Positions 1 through 8,428 of a DNA stretch of 64,000 nucleotides are shown here, one piece after another. Location: contig CP172536.1 of assembly GCA_044598425.1 (NCBI GenBank), positions 434,001-498,000 on the forward strand. Direction: 5' to 3'. The notes under the pieces were generated by a model, which did no database searches, had not been told where the DNA came from, and saw nothing but the letters and a program-made list of their open reading frames with translations. Both the position numbers and the translations under genes were made by a program. Each line of letters opens with the position of its first letter. Within the stretch, counting starts at the first letter, position 1. This DNA is from JAEVLT01 sp044598425. GTDB taxonomy: Bacteria; Bacillota; Bacilli; Bacillales; Cytobacillaceae.

Positions 1-103
1 GTACATTGAGCAAAGCGGTTCATCAGACGGTGTATTTCTTTTGAGAGATGGTGTCGAATATAGGTACCATGATGTTGCGGAGCTGGCTGCCGATGAAGCG
101 TAA
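1..103 (+). CDS. C-terminal end of an unidentified phage protein (partial)
   Basis: An open frame enters from the left edge and stops at TAA 101-103. It encodes 33 residues ending in VAELAADEA. No start is visible and nothing in the short tail identifies a family. Its position directly before the prophage accessory block suggests another phage gene read in the same direction, but this is inference. Confidence 0.5.
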   Translation, partial: YIEQSGSSDGVFLLRDGVEYRYHDVAELAADEA

Positions 104-200
104 ATTAACGCTGGGCAGCCTGTTTGATGAAATTGGTGGATTTCCAATAGATATGGTACAGAAAAGTAGGAATAACAATGCACATATTTCAGAGAAATAG

Positions 201-234
201 CTTGCTATTTAACAGCTTTAGAGTGATATATGTA
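201..234 (+). promoter_or_regulatory. Conserved leader or promoter motif, copy 1
   Basis: This 34-bp segment matches 1207-1240 at 30 of 34 positions. It contains TTGCTA (202-207) and GATATA (225-230) separated by 17 bases, as expected of a sigma-A promoter. It lies 32 bases before the start of the virulence-related gene. The conservation extends across the spacer (CTTTAGAGTGATATATGTA), which is more than a promoter alone requires, so an operator or RNA signal is also possible. Confidence 0.5.
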
Positions 235-265
235 AGCACCAAAGAAGCAAAGGAGGCTTACAAAA

Positions 266-928
266 ATGGGAATCAGATTTAACGTAACTGGTCCAAGACG
301 CAAGGAACTGGTAAATGCCGTGAGTGAAATTGCTGACTATCCTGCAATATATAAGGGCGCACCGACCTTTGCCTACGAGATCAGTGGTTTTATCGTCGAC
401 AAGGAGGGCACACTCTCGTTTGACAACACGATGGATAGTAAGCAAGTGGAAAGGATACTGGATGGGCTTGCAGAGCGGGGCTTCAAGTGTGAAACGAGCG
501 ACAATCTTACCATTGAGATGCCGCTGGAGGGTTTTACAGACACAGCACTTGAGAATCTCGACAGGCTTGTCGCAAGTAAGGCGGCCCTTATTAAAAAAGC
601 TATTGGAGCAGACGCACTCCCCATCGAGCGAACAGAAACAACGCTTAAATTTCCTTGGTTCAAGTTCGATACGAACGGCGAAACAGTCGCAGCCTACACA
701 CAGTTTATAAGTGCACTTTGTGCGGCAGCCAAGGAGCAGAAGCGTGTGACGGCAAAAGAAAAGCCTGTAGAGAATGAGAAGTTTGCTTTTCGCGTATTCC
801 TCATCAGACTGGGCTTTGTGGGTGACGAGTACAAGGCTGCACGGAAAGTGCTTCTAAAGAACCTTTCAGGCAACAGTGCATTCAAAAATGGCATGCCGCT
901 TAAAGCGGAGGTGACTGCAGATGAATAA
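266..928 (+). CDS. Phage virulence-related protein family
   Basis: This 220-aa soluble protein matches in general features the family often annotated as virulence-related protein in Firmicutes prophages; its biochemical role is unknown. The start ATG 266 is preceded by AAAGGAGG. The N-terminal part contains the FAYEISGF segment. The C-terminal third, from about residue 135, resembles the end of the amidoligase encoded at 1287-2186, including a shared ENEKFA motif followed by a GF-G-E pattern. It overlaps the next gene by 8 bases, so the two are probably translationally coupled. The family name rests on memory of similar sequences and gives no evidence for a role in virulence. Confidence 0.65.
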   Translation: MGIRFNVTGPRRKELVNAVSEIADYPAIYKGAPTFAYEISGFIVDKEGTLSFDNTMDSKQVERILDGLAERGFKCETSDNLTIEMPLEGFTDTALENLDRLVASKAALIKKAIGADALPIERTETTLKFPWFKFDTNGETVAAYTQFISALCAAAKEQKRVTAKEKPVENEKFAFRVFLIRLGFVGDEYKAARKVLLKNLSGNSAFKNGMPLKAEVTADE

Positions 929-1145
929 ATTCCCCTCAATGGAGATTGTGGAGCGGCTCCGCAAGCAATACCCGTCTGGTACACGCGTGGAACTGGTATG
1001 TATGAATGATCCATACTCCAAGCTGAAGCCAGGTGATAGGGGCACCGTGGACTTCATCGATGATACCGGCACTATCTTTTGTTTTTGGGACTGCGGTTCA
1101 ACTCTCGGTGTCGTATACGGTGAGGATGCTGTTAGAAAACTGTAA
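921..1145 (+). CDS. DUF4314 domain protein
   Basis: A 74-aa protein that reads as a DUF4314 domain over its whole length: a short helix followed by a small beta-barrel-like segment (GTRVELVCM, LKPGDRGTVDFIDD, WDCGSTLGVVYG). The function of the family is unknown. Such proteins are common in clostridial and Bacillus prophages and conjugative elements beside amidoligase genes, as here. The start overlaps the preceding gene by 8 bases, which implies coupled expression. Confidence 0.75.
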   Translation: MNKFPSMEIVERLRKQYPSGTRVELVCMNDPYSKLKPGDRGTVDFIDDTGTIFCFWDCGSTLGVVYGEDAVRKL

Positions 1146-1206
1146 ATTACACAGTTTGCAGCCATACACAACCCATATATTTGTGTGGATTTTTCCTCTG
1201 ATAATA

Positions 1207-1240
1207 CTTGCTATATAAGGCCTTTAGAGTGATATATGTA
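1207..1240 (+). promoter_or_regulatory. Conserved leader or promoter motif, copy 2
   Basis: Second copy of the 201-234 motif, with TTGCTA 1208-1213 and GATATA 1231-1236 at the same 17-base spacing. It precedes the amidoligase gene by 46 bases. Two copies in front of two genes of one accessory block suggest shared regulation. Confidence 0.5.
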
Positions 1241-1286
1241 CATGCCGAAAGGCAAACGCACACCACTCAAAGGGAGGAAAACCACA

Positions 1287-2186
1287 ATGTTTACAAACAA
1301 ATTCGGGATTGAAATTGAATTTACAGGCATCACGCGCAGTGATGCGGCGAAGGTAGCGGCCGAGTACCTCGGAGGCACAGTCACCAACATGGGCGATTAT
1401 TACGATACCCAAAAAGTCATTGCATCGGACGGCAGGGTCTGGAAGTTCATGAGCGATGGCAGCATTTCCTGCCAAATGAAACAAGGTCGGAAGAAGGTGG
1501 CAGCTACCCGCGAATATAGTGTGGAACTGGTCAGCCCCATCCTTACCTACCGCGAGGATATTGGTACTTTGCAGGAACTGGTGCGCAAACTTCGGAAGGC
1601 CGGAGCGTTTGCCAACCCTTCTTGCGGAATTCACATACATCTTGACGGCTCAAATCATACGCCTAGGAGCATCCGCAATTTTGTTAACATCATTGCCAGC
1701 AAGAACGACCTTTTCTACAAGGCGCTCCAAATTGCTCCTGAGCGAATGAGCTACTGCAAGAAGATGGATAGCCTGCTGGTTGACAAGATGAATCGCAAAA
1801 AACCCAAGACCATGCGGCAGATTGAGGAGATTTGGTACGCGGGCTACAGCGAGAGCCGCGACAGGCACTACCACCACAGCCGCTACCACTTTTTAAACCT
1901 GCACAGCTTTTTTACGGGGAACCACACGGTAGAACTGCGGGGTTTCAATAGTGAACTCCACGCGGGCAAGATTCGAAGCTACATTGTTCTTGCCCTGGCA
2001 CTTAACCATCAGGCCCTGACGCAGAAATGTGCCTCAGCAAAGAAACCGCAGACTGAGAATGAGAAGTTCGCCATGCGGACTTACCTTAACCGCATTGGCT
2101 TCATCGGCGAGGAGTTTGCAAACTGCCGCGAACACTTAACCGCCCATCTGGACGGCTCGGCAGCCTGGCGATTTCGGGCGGCCTGA
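1287..2186 (+). CDS. Amidoligase family protein
   Basis: This 299-aa protein is a member of the amidoligase_2 family, which belongs to the carboxylate-amine ligase (ATP-grasp-like/GCS) fold and is predicted to form amide bonds, possibly on peptides or cell-wall components. Supporting motifs are FGIEIEFTG at the N terminus, the histidine-containing CGIHIHLDG about residues 112-120, and VELRGFNSELHAGK near residue 215. An upstream in-frame ATG at 1236 exists, but ATG 1287 has AGGGAGG at the right distance and matches the usual family start. Its tail shares a module with the virulence-related protein. It is followed by a gamma-glutamylcyclotransferase, the partner predicted for amidoligases in such operons. 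Confidence 0.85.
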   Translation: MFTNKFGIEIEFTGITRSDAAKVAAEYLGGTVTNMGDYYDTQKVIASDGRVWKFMSDGSISCQMKQGRKKVAATREYSVELVSPILTYREDIGTLQELVRKLRKAGAFANPSCGIHIHLDGSNHTPRSIRNFVNIIASKNDLFYKALQIAPERMSYCKKMDSLLVDKMNRKKPKTMRQIEEIWYAGYSESRDRHYHHSRYHFLNLHSFFTGNHTVELRGFNSELHAGKIRSYIVLALALNHQALTQKCASAKKPQTENEKFAMRTYLNRIGFIGEEFANCREHLTAHLDGSAAWRFRAA

Positions 2187-2230
2187 ACCTCTCGAAAAGC
2201 TTAATAAGAGGAAGGAGGATATCGATAATA

Positions 2231-2689
2231 ATGGATAAGAAACTATATATCGCTTACGGTTCCAATCTAAACCTTTCGCAGATGGCGTCACGCTGCCCTA
2301 CCGCAAAGGTGATGGGTACCAGCACAATGAAAGGCTGGCGGCTCCTTTTCAGGGGCGCACATGCTGGTGCTGTGGCGACCGTTGAGCCTTTTAAAGGCGG
2401 CAGCGTCCCAGTGCTTGTTTGGGAGATAACGTCTGCGGACGAAGCAGCACTTGACCGCTACGAAGGCTGGCCGTTCCTTTACCGCAAGGAAAATGTGAAA
2501 GTGAAGCTAAACGGCAAGTACGTTACCGCAATGGTCTACATCATGAACGATGGCAGACCGCTGGGTCAGCCAAGCTGCTATTATTACAGTACAATTTTAG
2601 AAGGCTATAAGAGCGCGGGCTTTGATGTGGATATCCTGCGCAAAGCGACGACTGACTCGGTGGATACGGAGGAAGCAGCTTATGAATGA
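2231..2689 (+). CDS. Gamma-glutamylcyclotransferase-like (AIG2/GGCT) protein
   Basis: A 152-aa GGCT-fold protein. It carries the signature YGSNL at residues 9-13, which forms the gamma-glutamyl binding loop, and an acidic residue in DEAALDRYEGW that fits the catalytic glutamate region. Family members cleave gamma-glutamyl amides to 5-oxoproline. Next to an amidoligase it may reverse or edit the amide bond made by that enzyme; this pairing is a known genomic association, but the substrate is unknown. An AGGAGGAT site lies upstream of ATG 2231. The end overlaps the DUF5049 gene by 8 bases. Confidence 0.85.
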   Translation: MDKKLYIAYGSNLNLSQMASRCPTAKVMGTSTMKGWRLLFRGAHAGAVATVEPFKGGSVPVLVWEITSADEAALDRYEGWPFLYRKENVKVKLNGKYVTAMVYIMNDGRPLGQPSCYYYSTILEGYKSAGFDVDILRKATTDSVDTEEAAYE

Positions 2690-2861
2690 GAAAATTAAGG
2701 AGCAAATCCTTTCCATCCGGGAAAGCGGGGTCACGAACATGTTTGATGTGAACCGAGTCCAGTATGAAGCCAATGTACGCGGCTTTTATGAATTGATGGT
2801 ATATTTGACAGAACATAAAGCTGAATATGCCCGCTTCATACTGACAGGCGAAGTTGAATAA
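2682..2861 (+). CDS. DUF5049 small protein
   Basis: A 59-aa protein with the DUF5049 pattern: an N-terminal helix (MNEKIKEQILSIRESG), then TNMFDVNRVQYEA and a final FYELMVYLTEHKAEYARFIL helix. The function is unknown. The open frame extends to 2622, but ATG 2682 is chosen because it gives the usual family N terminus and an 8-base overlap with the preceding GGCT gene. Similar proteins are common in Firmicutes prophages just before the packaging genes. Confidence 0.75.
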   Translation: MNEKIKEQILSIRESGVTNMFDVNRVQYEANVRGFYELMVYLTEHKAEYARFILTGEVE

Positions 2862-2887
2862 AACAATGTAAATAAGCAATACAAACA

Positions 2888-2931
2888 GGGCAAGAGTAAA
2901 GAGCTTCTATGTAGGCTCTTTTCTTTTGCCC
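2888..2931 (+). terminator. Hairpin between accessory block and packaging genes
   Basis: The inner stem AAAGAGC/GCTCTTT is enclosed by GGGCAA/TTGCCC. It lacks a clean T run after the outer stem, so it may be a weak or processed terminator. It separates DUF5049 from the terminase gene. Confidence 0.45.
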
Positions 2932-2955
2932 ATTTTCATAAGAGAGGCGGTGCCT

Positions 2956-4560
2956 ATGCGAAAACTGAAGAAATATAAGCCGACCGCCTTTATAGCTGAG
3001 GGGTCATACTATGACAAAGATGCTGCCGATTACGCCGTGTCTTTTATCGAAGCACTCTCCCATACGAAAGGTGCATGGGCAGGAAAGCCTTTTGAACTCA
3101 TCGACTGGCAGGAGCAAATCGTCCGTGATTTGTTCGGTATTTTGAAACCTAATGGATATCGCCAGTTTAACACGGCGTATGTAGAAATACCTAAAAAGAT
3201 GGGAAAAAGCGAGCTTGCAGCAGCAATCGCACTTCTCCTCACTTGTGGTGATGGTGAAGAGCGAGCAGAGGTATACGGTTGTGCCGCAGATCGTCAACAG
3301 GCTTCTATCGTATTCGAAGTCGCTGCCGATATGGTACGGATGTGCCCGGCACTTAACAAACGTGTAAAGCTGCTGGCTTCCACGAAACGGCTGGTATACC
3401 TGCCGACCAACAGCTTTTATCAGGTACTGTCGGCTGAAGCTTACTCTAAACACGGCTTTAATATACATGGTGTTGTATTCGATGAACTTCATACTCAGCC
3501 AAACCGGAAACTGTTTGATGTCATGACAAAAGGTTCTGGCGATGCGAGGATGCAGCCGTTATATTTTCTTATTACCACAGCGGGAACGGACACCCAGAGT
3601 ATCTGCTACGAAACGCACCAAAAAGCTCTGGATATCATTGAGGGAAGAAAGTATGATCCCACCTTCTATCCTGTGATATACGGCGCGAAGGAAGAGGATG
3701 ATTGGACTGACCCTAAGGTGTGGAAGAAAGCGAATCCCAGCTTAGGTATCACAGTCGGTATCGACAAGGTGAAAGCTGCCTGCGAAAGCGCAAAGCAGAA
3801 CCCGGCTGAGGAGAATAGCTTCAGGCAATTGCGCCTGAACCAGTGGGTTAAGCAAGCCGTCCGTTGGATGCCGATGGCAAAATGGGATGCCTGTTCATTT
3901 CCTGTTGATCCGGCGAGTCTTGAAGGCCGGGTATGCTACGGCGGACTTGACCTATCCTCCACTACCGATATTACGGCTTTTGTACTGGTGTTCCCACCGG
4001 AGGATGAAACAGATAAATACATCATCCTCCCGTATTTCTGGATGCCGAAGGATAACATCGATCTGCGAGTCAGACGAGACCATGTGCAATACGACCTTTG
4101 GGAGAAGCAGGGACATCTTAAGACCACAGAGGGCAACGTGGTACATTATGGTTACATTGAGCGGTTCATTGAAGAACTGGGAGAAAAGTACAACATCCGC
4201 GAAATTGCTTTTGACCGCTGGGGCGCTGTTCAGATGGTGCAGAACCTTGAGGGTCTGGGCTTTACGGTGGTTCCCTTCGGTCAGGGCTTTAAAGATATGT
4301 CGCCGCCAACCAAGGAACTGATGAAGTTGACGCTGGAGGAGAAAATAGTCCACGGCGGCCATCCTGTTCTTCGGTGGATGATGGATAACATCTATATTAA
4401 GACCGACCCGGCAGGCAACATAAAGCCGGACAAGGAAAAAAGCACAGAAAGAATAGATGGCGCGGTGGCGACCATTATGGCGCTCGACCGTGCCATCCGC
4501 TGCGGCTCCGGCAATGGCGGCAATTCAGTGTACAACGAGAGAGGGCTACTAATCCTTTAA
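2956..4560 (+). CDS. terL: Phage terminase large subunit
   Basis: A 534-aa packaging motor with an N-terminal ATPase and a C-terminal nuclease. The Walker A-like loop KKMGKSE is near residue 80. Walker B is VVFDELH near residue 175. The RNase H-like nuclease contributes GGLDLSST near 329 and ERIDGAVA near 498. ATG 2956 has AGGCGG upstream; the in-frame GTG/ATG positions further upstream lie in the hairpin. No small subunit or HNH gene separates it from DUF5049, although one is usual in this phage type, so a small subunit, if present, must be encoded elsewhere. It heads the head-morphogenesis operon. Confidence 0.95.
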   Translation: MRKLKKYKPTAFIAEGSYYDKDAADYAVSFIEALSHTKGAWAGKPFELIDWQEQIVRDLFGILKPNGYRQFNTAYVEIPKKMGKSELAAAIALLLTCGDGEERAEVYGCAADRQQASIVFEVAADMVRMCPALNKRVKLLASTKRLVYLPTNSFYQVLSAEAYSKHGFNIHGVVFDELHTQPNRKLFDVMTKGSGDARMQPLYFLITTAGTDTQSICYETHQKALDIIEGRKYDPTFYPVIYGAKEEDDWTDPKVWKKANPSLGITVGIDKVKAACESAKQNPAEENSFRQLRLNQWVKQAVRWMPMAKWDACSFPVDPASLEGRVCYGGLDLSSTTDITAFVLVFPPEDETDKYIILPYFWMPKDNIDLRVRRDHVQYDLWEKQGHLKTTEGNVVHYGYIERFIEELGEKYNIREIAFDRWGAVQMVQNLEGLGFTVVPFGQGFKDMSPPTKELMKLTLEEKIVHGGHPVLRWMMDNIYIKTDPAGNIKPDKEKSTERIDGAVATIMALDRAIRCGSGNGGNSVYNERGLLIL

Positions 4561-4610
4561 ACTTCAGGATTGTTGATATGGTGGAAAAATGTTTTTCGGA
4601 GGTGATGCCT

Positions 4611-5858
4611 ATGAAACTATTAAAAGGACTGTTCCGTTCAAGAGATAAACCGCAAAACCGTGTGGGCAGTGCATTTTCGTTTCTGTTCGGAAGTACTACA
4701 TCGGGCAAAACAGTCAATGAGCGAACTGCCATGCAAGCCACGGCAGTGTATGCCTGCGTGAGAATACTGGCTGAGGCCATAGCTGGACTGCCGCTGCATA
4801 TTTACCGCTACCGCTTGGATGGCGGCAAAGAGCGCGTAAGTCAACACCCGCTATATTACCTGCTCCATAACGAACCAAACCCGGAGATGACTTCATTCGT
4901 GTTTCGTGAAACACTGATGAGTCATCTTTTACTTTGGGGCAATGCTTACGCGCAAGTGGTTCGAAATGGGCGTGGTCAGGCAGTTGCGCTTTATCCTCTT
5001 CTCCCGAACAAAATGGAAGTCAGCCGAGCTCAGAATGGTGAACTGTTATACACCTATTACCGTGACGCTGACGAAAACGGTCTAAAGCCGAAAGGCGGCT
5101 ATGTCATACTCCGTAAGGATGAGGTACTCCACATTCCCGGCCTGGGTTTCGATGGTCTTATCGGGTACAGCCCTATTGCGATGGCGAAAAACGCTATCGG
5201 CATGTCGCTGGCAACCGAGGAATATGGTGCGGCTTTTTTCGCCAACGGCGCCAATCCCGGCGGCGTACTGGAGCATCCCGGTGTGATTAAGGACATTCAG
5301 CGGGTCAAGGATAGCTGGAACAGTGCCTACCAAGGCAGTGGCAACGCACATCGGGTGGCGGTTCTAGAGGAAGGAATGAAGTTTCAGGCTATTGGCATCC
5401 CTCCGGAGCAAGCGCAATTTCTGGAGACGAGGAAATTCCAAATCAATGAAATCGCCCGCATTTTTAGGATACCGCCCCATATGGTGGGCGACCTTGAAAA
5501 GTCCAGCTTCTCCAACATCGAGCAGCAGAGCCTTGAGTTTGTAAAGTACACGCTTAACCCGTGGGTAGTGCGCTGGGAGCAGTCTCTTCAGCAATCGCTC
5601 ATCCTGCCCTCCGAGAAGCCGTCGCTGTTCATCAAGTTCAACCTGGATGGCCTGCTTCGCGGTGATTACCAAAGCCGGATGAATGGTTACGCTGTGGGGA
5701 GACAGAATGGCTGGCTGTCGGCAAATGACATTCGGGAACTGGAGGACATGAACCGCATCCCAGCTGAGGATGGCGGCGACTTATATCTAGTCAACGGCAA
5801 TATGCTCCCGCTTTCACAAGCGGGAAATTTTTATGCCAAGGAGGACAATGGACAATGA
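4611..5858 (+). CDS. Phage portal protein, HK97 family
   Basis: A 415-aa protein of the HK97/SPP1-like portal family. It forms the dodecameric ring at the capsid vertex through which DNA is pumped. Recognisable family segments are the N-terminal AVYACVRILAEAIAGLPLH and the central YSPIAMAKNAIG followed by GGVLEHPG. The C-terminal part contains RIPPHMVGDLEKSSFSNIE. ATG 4611 lies after GGAGGTGATG; an upstream in-frame ATG at 4578 has no such site. It overlaps the protease gene by 4 bases (ATGA). Confidence 0.95.
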   Translation: MKLLKGLFRSRDKPQNRVGSAFSFLFGSTTSGKTVNERTAMQATAVYACVRILAEAIAGLPLHIYRYRLDGGKERVSQHPLYYLLHNEPNPEMTSFVFRETLMSHLLLWGNAYAQVVRNGRGQAVALYPLLPNKMEVSRAQNGELLYTYYRDADENGLKPKGGYVILRKDEVLHIPGLGFDGLIGYSPIAMAKNAIGMSLATEEYGAAFFANGANPGGVLEHPGVIKDIQRVKDSWNSAYQGSGNAHRVAVLEEGMKFQAIGIPPEQAQFLETRKFQINEIARIFRIPPHMVGDLEKSSFSNIEQQSLEFVKYTLNPWVVRWEQSLQQSLILPSEKPSLFIKFNLDGLLRGDYQSRMNGYAVGRQNGWLSANDIRELEDMNRIPAEDGGDLYLVNGNMLPLSQAGNFYAKEDNGQ

Positions 5859-6544
5859 GGAAATTCTGGAATTGGGTAAGGGATTCCGATGAGGAACGTA
5901 CCCTCTATCTTAACGGAATAATCTCCGAAGAAACCTGGTGGGGCGACGAGGTCACTCCAAAGCTGTTCAAAGATGAACTTATGGCTGGAACCGGCAATGT
6001 TACAGTATGGATCAACTCCCCTGGCGGTGACGTGTTTGCAGCAGCCCAAATTTACAACATGCTTATGGAATACAGCGGAAAAGTCACTGTAAAAATCGAT
6101 GGGCTTGCGGCAAGCGCCGCCTCGGTCATCGCAATGGCAGGCGGCGATGTGTATATGTCGCCCGTATCCATGCTTATGATCCATAACCCCTCGACCATTG
6201 CCATCGGCGACAGCGAAGAAATGCTGCGTGCAAAAGCATTGTTGGATGAGGTTAAGGAAAGCATCATTAATGCCTATGAGTTGAAATCAGGACTTTCCCG
6301 CACCAAACTCTCTCATCTGATGGATGCGGAGACGTGGATGAATGCGAATAAAGCCATTGAGCTTGGTTTCGCCGACAAGGTCATGTTTATGGAGAGTGAG
6401 CCGCCTGATTTGGGAGATAGTCTCATCTTTAGCCGGATGGCAGTCACCAATTCGCTTATCCGCAAGCTGCCGAAGCACCAACAACCGAAAACTGGTACCC
6501 CAATAGAGTCGCTGTATAAGCGGCTTTCTTTAATTTCTCATTAA
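5855..6544 (+). CDS. Head maturation protease, ClpP-like (S14)
   Basis: A 229-aa ClpP-fold serine protease that trims the capsid protein during prohead maturation. It has NSPGGDVFAA (residues 54-63) and the nucleophile in GLAASAAS (Ser87). The catalytic His is in MIHNP (His110). It is encoded between portal and capsid, the standard HK97-type order, and overlaps the portal stop by 4 bases. Confidence 0.93.
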   Translation: MRKFWNWVRDSDEERTLYLNGIISEETWWGDEVTPKLFKDELMAGTGNVTVWINSPGGDVFAAAQIYNMLMEYSGKVTVKIDGLAASAASVIAMAGGDVYMSPVSMLMIHNPSTIAIGDSEEMLRAKALLDEVKESIINAYELKSGLSRTKLSHLMDAETWMNANKAIELGFADKVMFMESEPPDLGDSLIFSRMAVTNSLIRKLPKHQQPKTGTPIESLYKRLSLISH

Positions 6545-6563
6545 TTTGAAGGAGGAAATCACA

Positions 6564-7760
6564 ATGAGCAAAATTTTGGAATTGCGCGAGAAGCGCGCTA
6601 AGGCATGGGACGCGGCCAAGGCGTTCCTTGATACCAAACGTGGCGGAGATGGGCTTTTGTCTGCCGAGGATACTGCTACCTATGACAAGATGGAAGCTGA
6701 TGTTGTGGCACTCGGCAAGGAAATCGAGCGTCTGGAGCGCCAGGCGGCTATTGATCTTGAATTGGAGAAATCGACCAGTAACCCTATTACGAACTCACCC
6801 ACTAGAACTGGTGATGAAAAAACCGGCCGTGCTAGCGCTGAATATAAAAAGGCATTCTGGAACGCTATGCGCGACAATGTCAGTTATGAGGTCAGGAATG
6901 CCCTGAAGATTGGCACCGATTCCGAAGGTGGTTATCTCGTGCCGGACGAATTCGAGCGCACTCTTGTGGAAGCATTGGAGGAAGAGAATATCTTCCGCAA
7001 GCTGGCCAATGTTATCACTACCTCTTCCGGCGACCGCAAAATTCCTGTAGTGGCAAGCAAAGGTACTGCAAGCTGGGTTGATGAGGAGGGAGTCATCCCT
7101 GAAAGCGATGACAGCTTCGGGCAGGTTTCCATTGGTGCCTACAAGCTGGCGACGATGATTAAGGTCTCCGAGGAACTTTTAAACGATTCCGTGTTTAATC
7201 TCGAAAGCTACATCACAAGGGAATTTGCACGTCGTATCGGCAACAAGGAGGAGGAAGCCTTCTTTGTAGGTGATGGCACAGGTAAACCAACAGGAATTCT
7301 GAATGCTACAGGCGGCGGTCAAGTTGGTGTTACTACAGCAAGTGCCACTGCCATCACACTGGATGAAGTATTAGATTTGTTCTACAGTTTGAAAGCACCT
7401 TATCGTAATAAGGCAGTATTCGTAATGAACGATGCCACGATTAAGGCCATCCGCAAATTGAAAGACGGCAACGGGCAGTATCTCTGGCAGCCTTCCATCC
7501 AGGCGGGAACGCCTGATACCATCCTCAACCGTCCATTGTACACCTCTGCATATGTACCCACCATTGAAGCAGGGGCAAAGACAGTAGTATTCGGCGACTT
7601 GAGCTATTACTGGGTGGCTGACCGCCAGGGCAGGGTGTTCAAGCGTTTAAATGAACTATTCGCCGCCACAGGCCAGGTGGGCTTTATCGCCACCCAGCGT
7701 GTGGACGGCAAGCTGATTCTACCTGAAGCTATTAAGGTACTGCAACAGAAATCGGCATAA
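6564..7760 (+). CDS. Phage major capsid protein, HK97 family
   Basis: A 398-aa capsid subunit. The N-terminal ~100 residues are charged and helical (a delta/scaffold domain expected to be removed by the upstream protease). The HK97 fold follows, with the characteristic GGYLVPDEFERTLVEAL and a later NRPLYTSAYVP segment. The start ATG 6564 has GAAGGAGGAAA just upstream, unlike the in-frame codon at 6546. It is the most abundant virion protein in this phage type. Confidence 0.95.
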   Translation: MSKILELREKRAKAWDAAKAFLDTKRGGDGLLSAEDTATYDKMEADVVALGKEIERLERQAAIDLELEKSTSNPITNSPTRTGDEKTGRASAEYKKAFWNAMRDNVSYEVRNALKIGTDSEGGYLVPDEFERTLVEALEEENIFRKLANVITTSSGDRKIPVVASKGTASWVDEEGVIPESDDSFGQVSIGAYKLATMIKVSEELLNDSVFNLESYITREFARRIGNKEEEAFFVGDGTGKPTGILNATGGGQVGVTTASATAITLDEVLDLFYSLKAPYRNKAVFVMNDATIKAIRKLKDGNGQYLWQPSIQAGTPDTILNRPLYTSAYVPTIEAGAKTVVFGDLSYYWVADRQGRVFKRLNELFAATGQVGFIATQRVDGKLILPEAIKVLQQKSA

Positions 7761-7778
7761 CTCTGGAGGTGATGCGGC

Positions 7779-8099
7779 ATGAGTGTGATTGAAAACCTCT
7801 TGCCCAAAGTCAAGGCAAACCTGATTCTGGAACACGATGCGGATGATGAACTGCTTATGGGATTCATCCACGCCGCCGTTTCCTACGCCGAAAGCTACCA
7901 GCACATCGCCGAAGGCTATTACAACGAAAACCCCATGCCGCCCACCACCGAGCAGGCCGTGATCATGCTGTCGTCCCACTTCTATGAAAGCCGGGACGGC
8001 AGTACAGCCGGCTTTTTTGGAGACAATGTGCAGGCCGGGCAGCAGGTATGGGACACGGTCAATATGCTGCTTCGGCTTGACCGGGACTGGAAGGTGTGA
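7779..8099 (+). CDS. Head-tail connector protein (gp6-like)
   Basis: A 106-aa all-helical protein of the HK97 gp6/SPP1 gp15 connector type. It starts with a helix-rich ENLLPKVKANLILEHDADDELL pattern, in which the acidic residues precede an AAVSYAESY helix. It binds below the portal as an adaptor ring. The gene follows the capsid gene after an AGGTGATG ribosome site and is followed at once by the head-closure gene. Confidence 0.85.
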   Translation: MSVIENLLPKVKANLILEHDADDELLMGFIHAAVSYAESYQHIAEGYYNENPMPPTTEQAVIMLSSHFYESRDGSTAGFFGDNVQAGQQVWDTVNMLLRLDRDWKV

Positions 8100-8101
8100 A
8101 A

Positions 8102-8428
8102 ATGAGTTTCGGGAAGATGAATACTCCTATCGAAATCGTATCAGCCGAGCCTGTAAAGGATGCAGAAGGCTTTGTATCCAAAGGTGACACTGTTGTTACT
8201 AAGACCTATGCCTATTTCGAACAGAAAAACTACACGGAACGGTGGTTGACGTTGGCTAAGACAAGTGAAGTCAATGCGCTCTTCCGATTCCGTGCCCTAC
8301 CCGGTGTGACAGTTACCAACCGCCACTTTATTATCTGTGGCGGCAAGCGCTACAACATCTATTCGGTTGAAAATGTGCGAAATCGAGGGATGTACCTTGA
8401 AGTACTGGCGGTGAGCGTTGATGGCTAA
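8102..8428 (+). CDS. Head closure / head-tail adaptor protein
   Basis: A 108-aa small beta-rich protein of the phage head-tail joining family (SPP1 gp16-like). It has a typical N terminus (MNTPIEI near residue 6) and the later FRALPGVTVTNRHFIICGGKRYNI strand pattern. ATG 8102 is preferred over the in-frame GTG 8096 because GGAAGG ends 7 bases before it. It overlaps the next gene by 8 bases. Confidence 0.82.
   Translation: MSFGKMNTPIEIVSAEPVKDAEGFVSKGDTVVTKTYAYFEQKNYTERWLTLAKTSEVNALFRFRALPGVTVTNRHFIICGGKRYNIYSVENVRNRGMYLEVLAVSVDG

Noticed and set aside
4905..4935. Hammerhead ribozyme core (CTGATGAG)
   Set aside because: The motif lies within the portal coding frame and no matching stems or second core segment were found.
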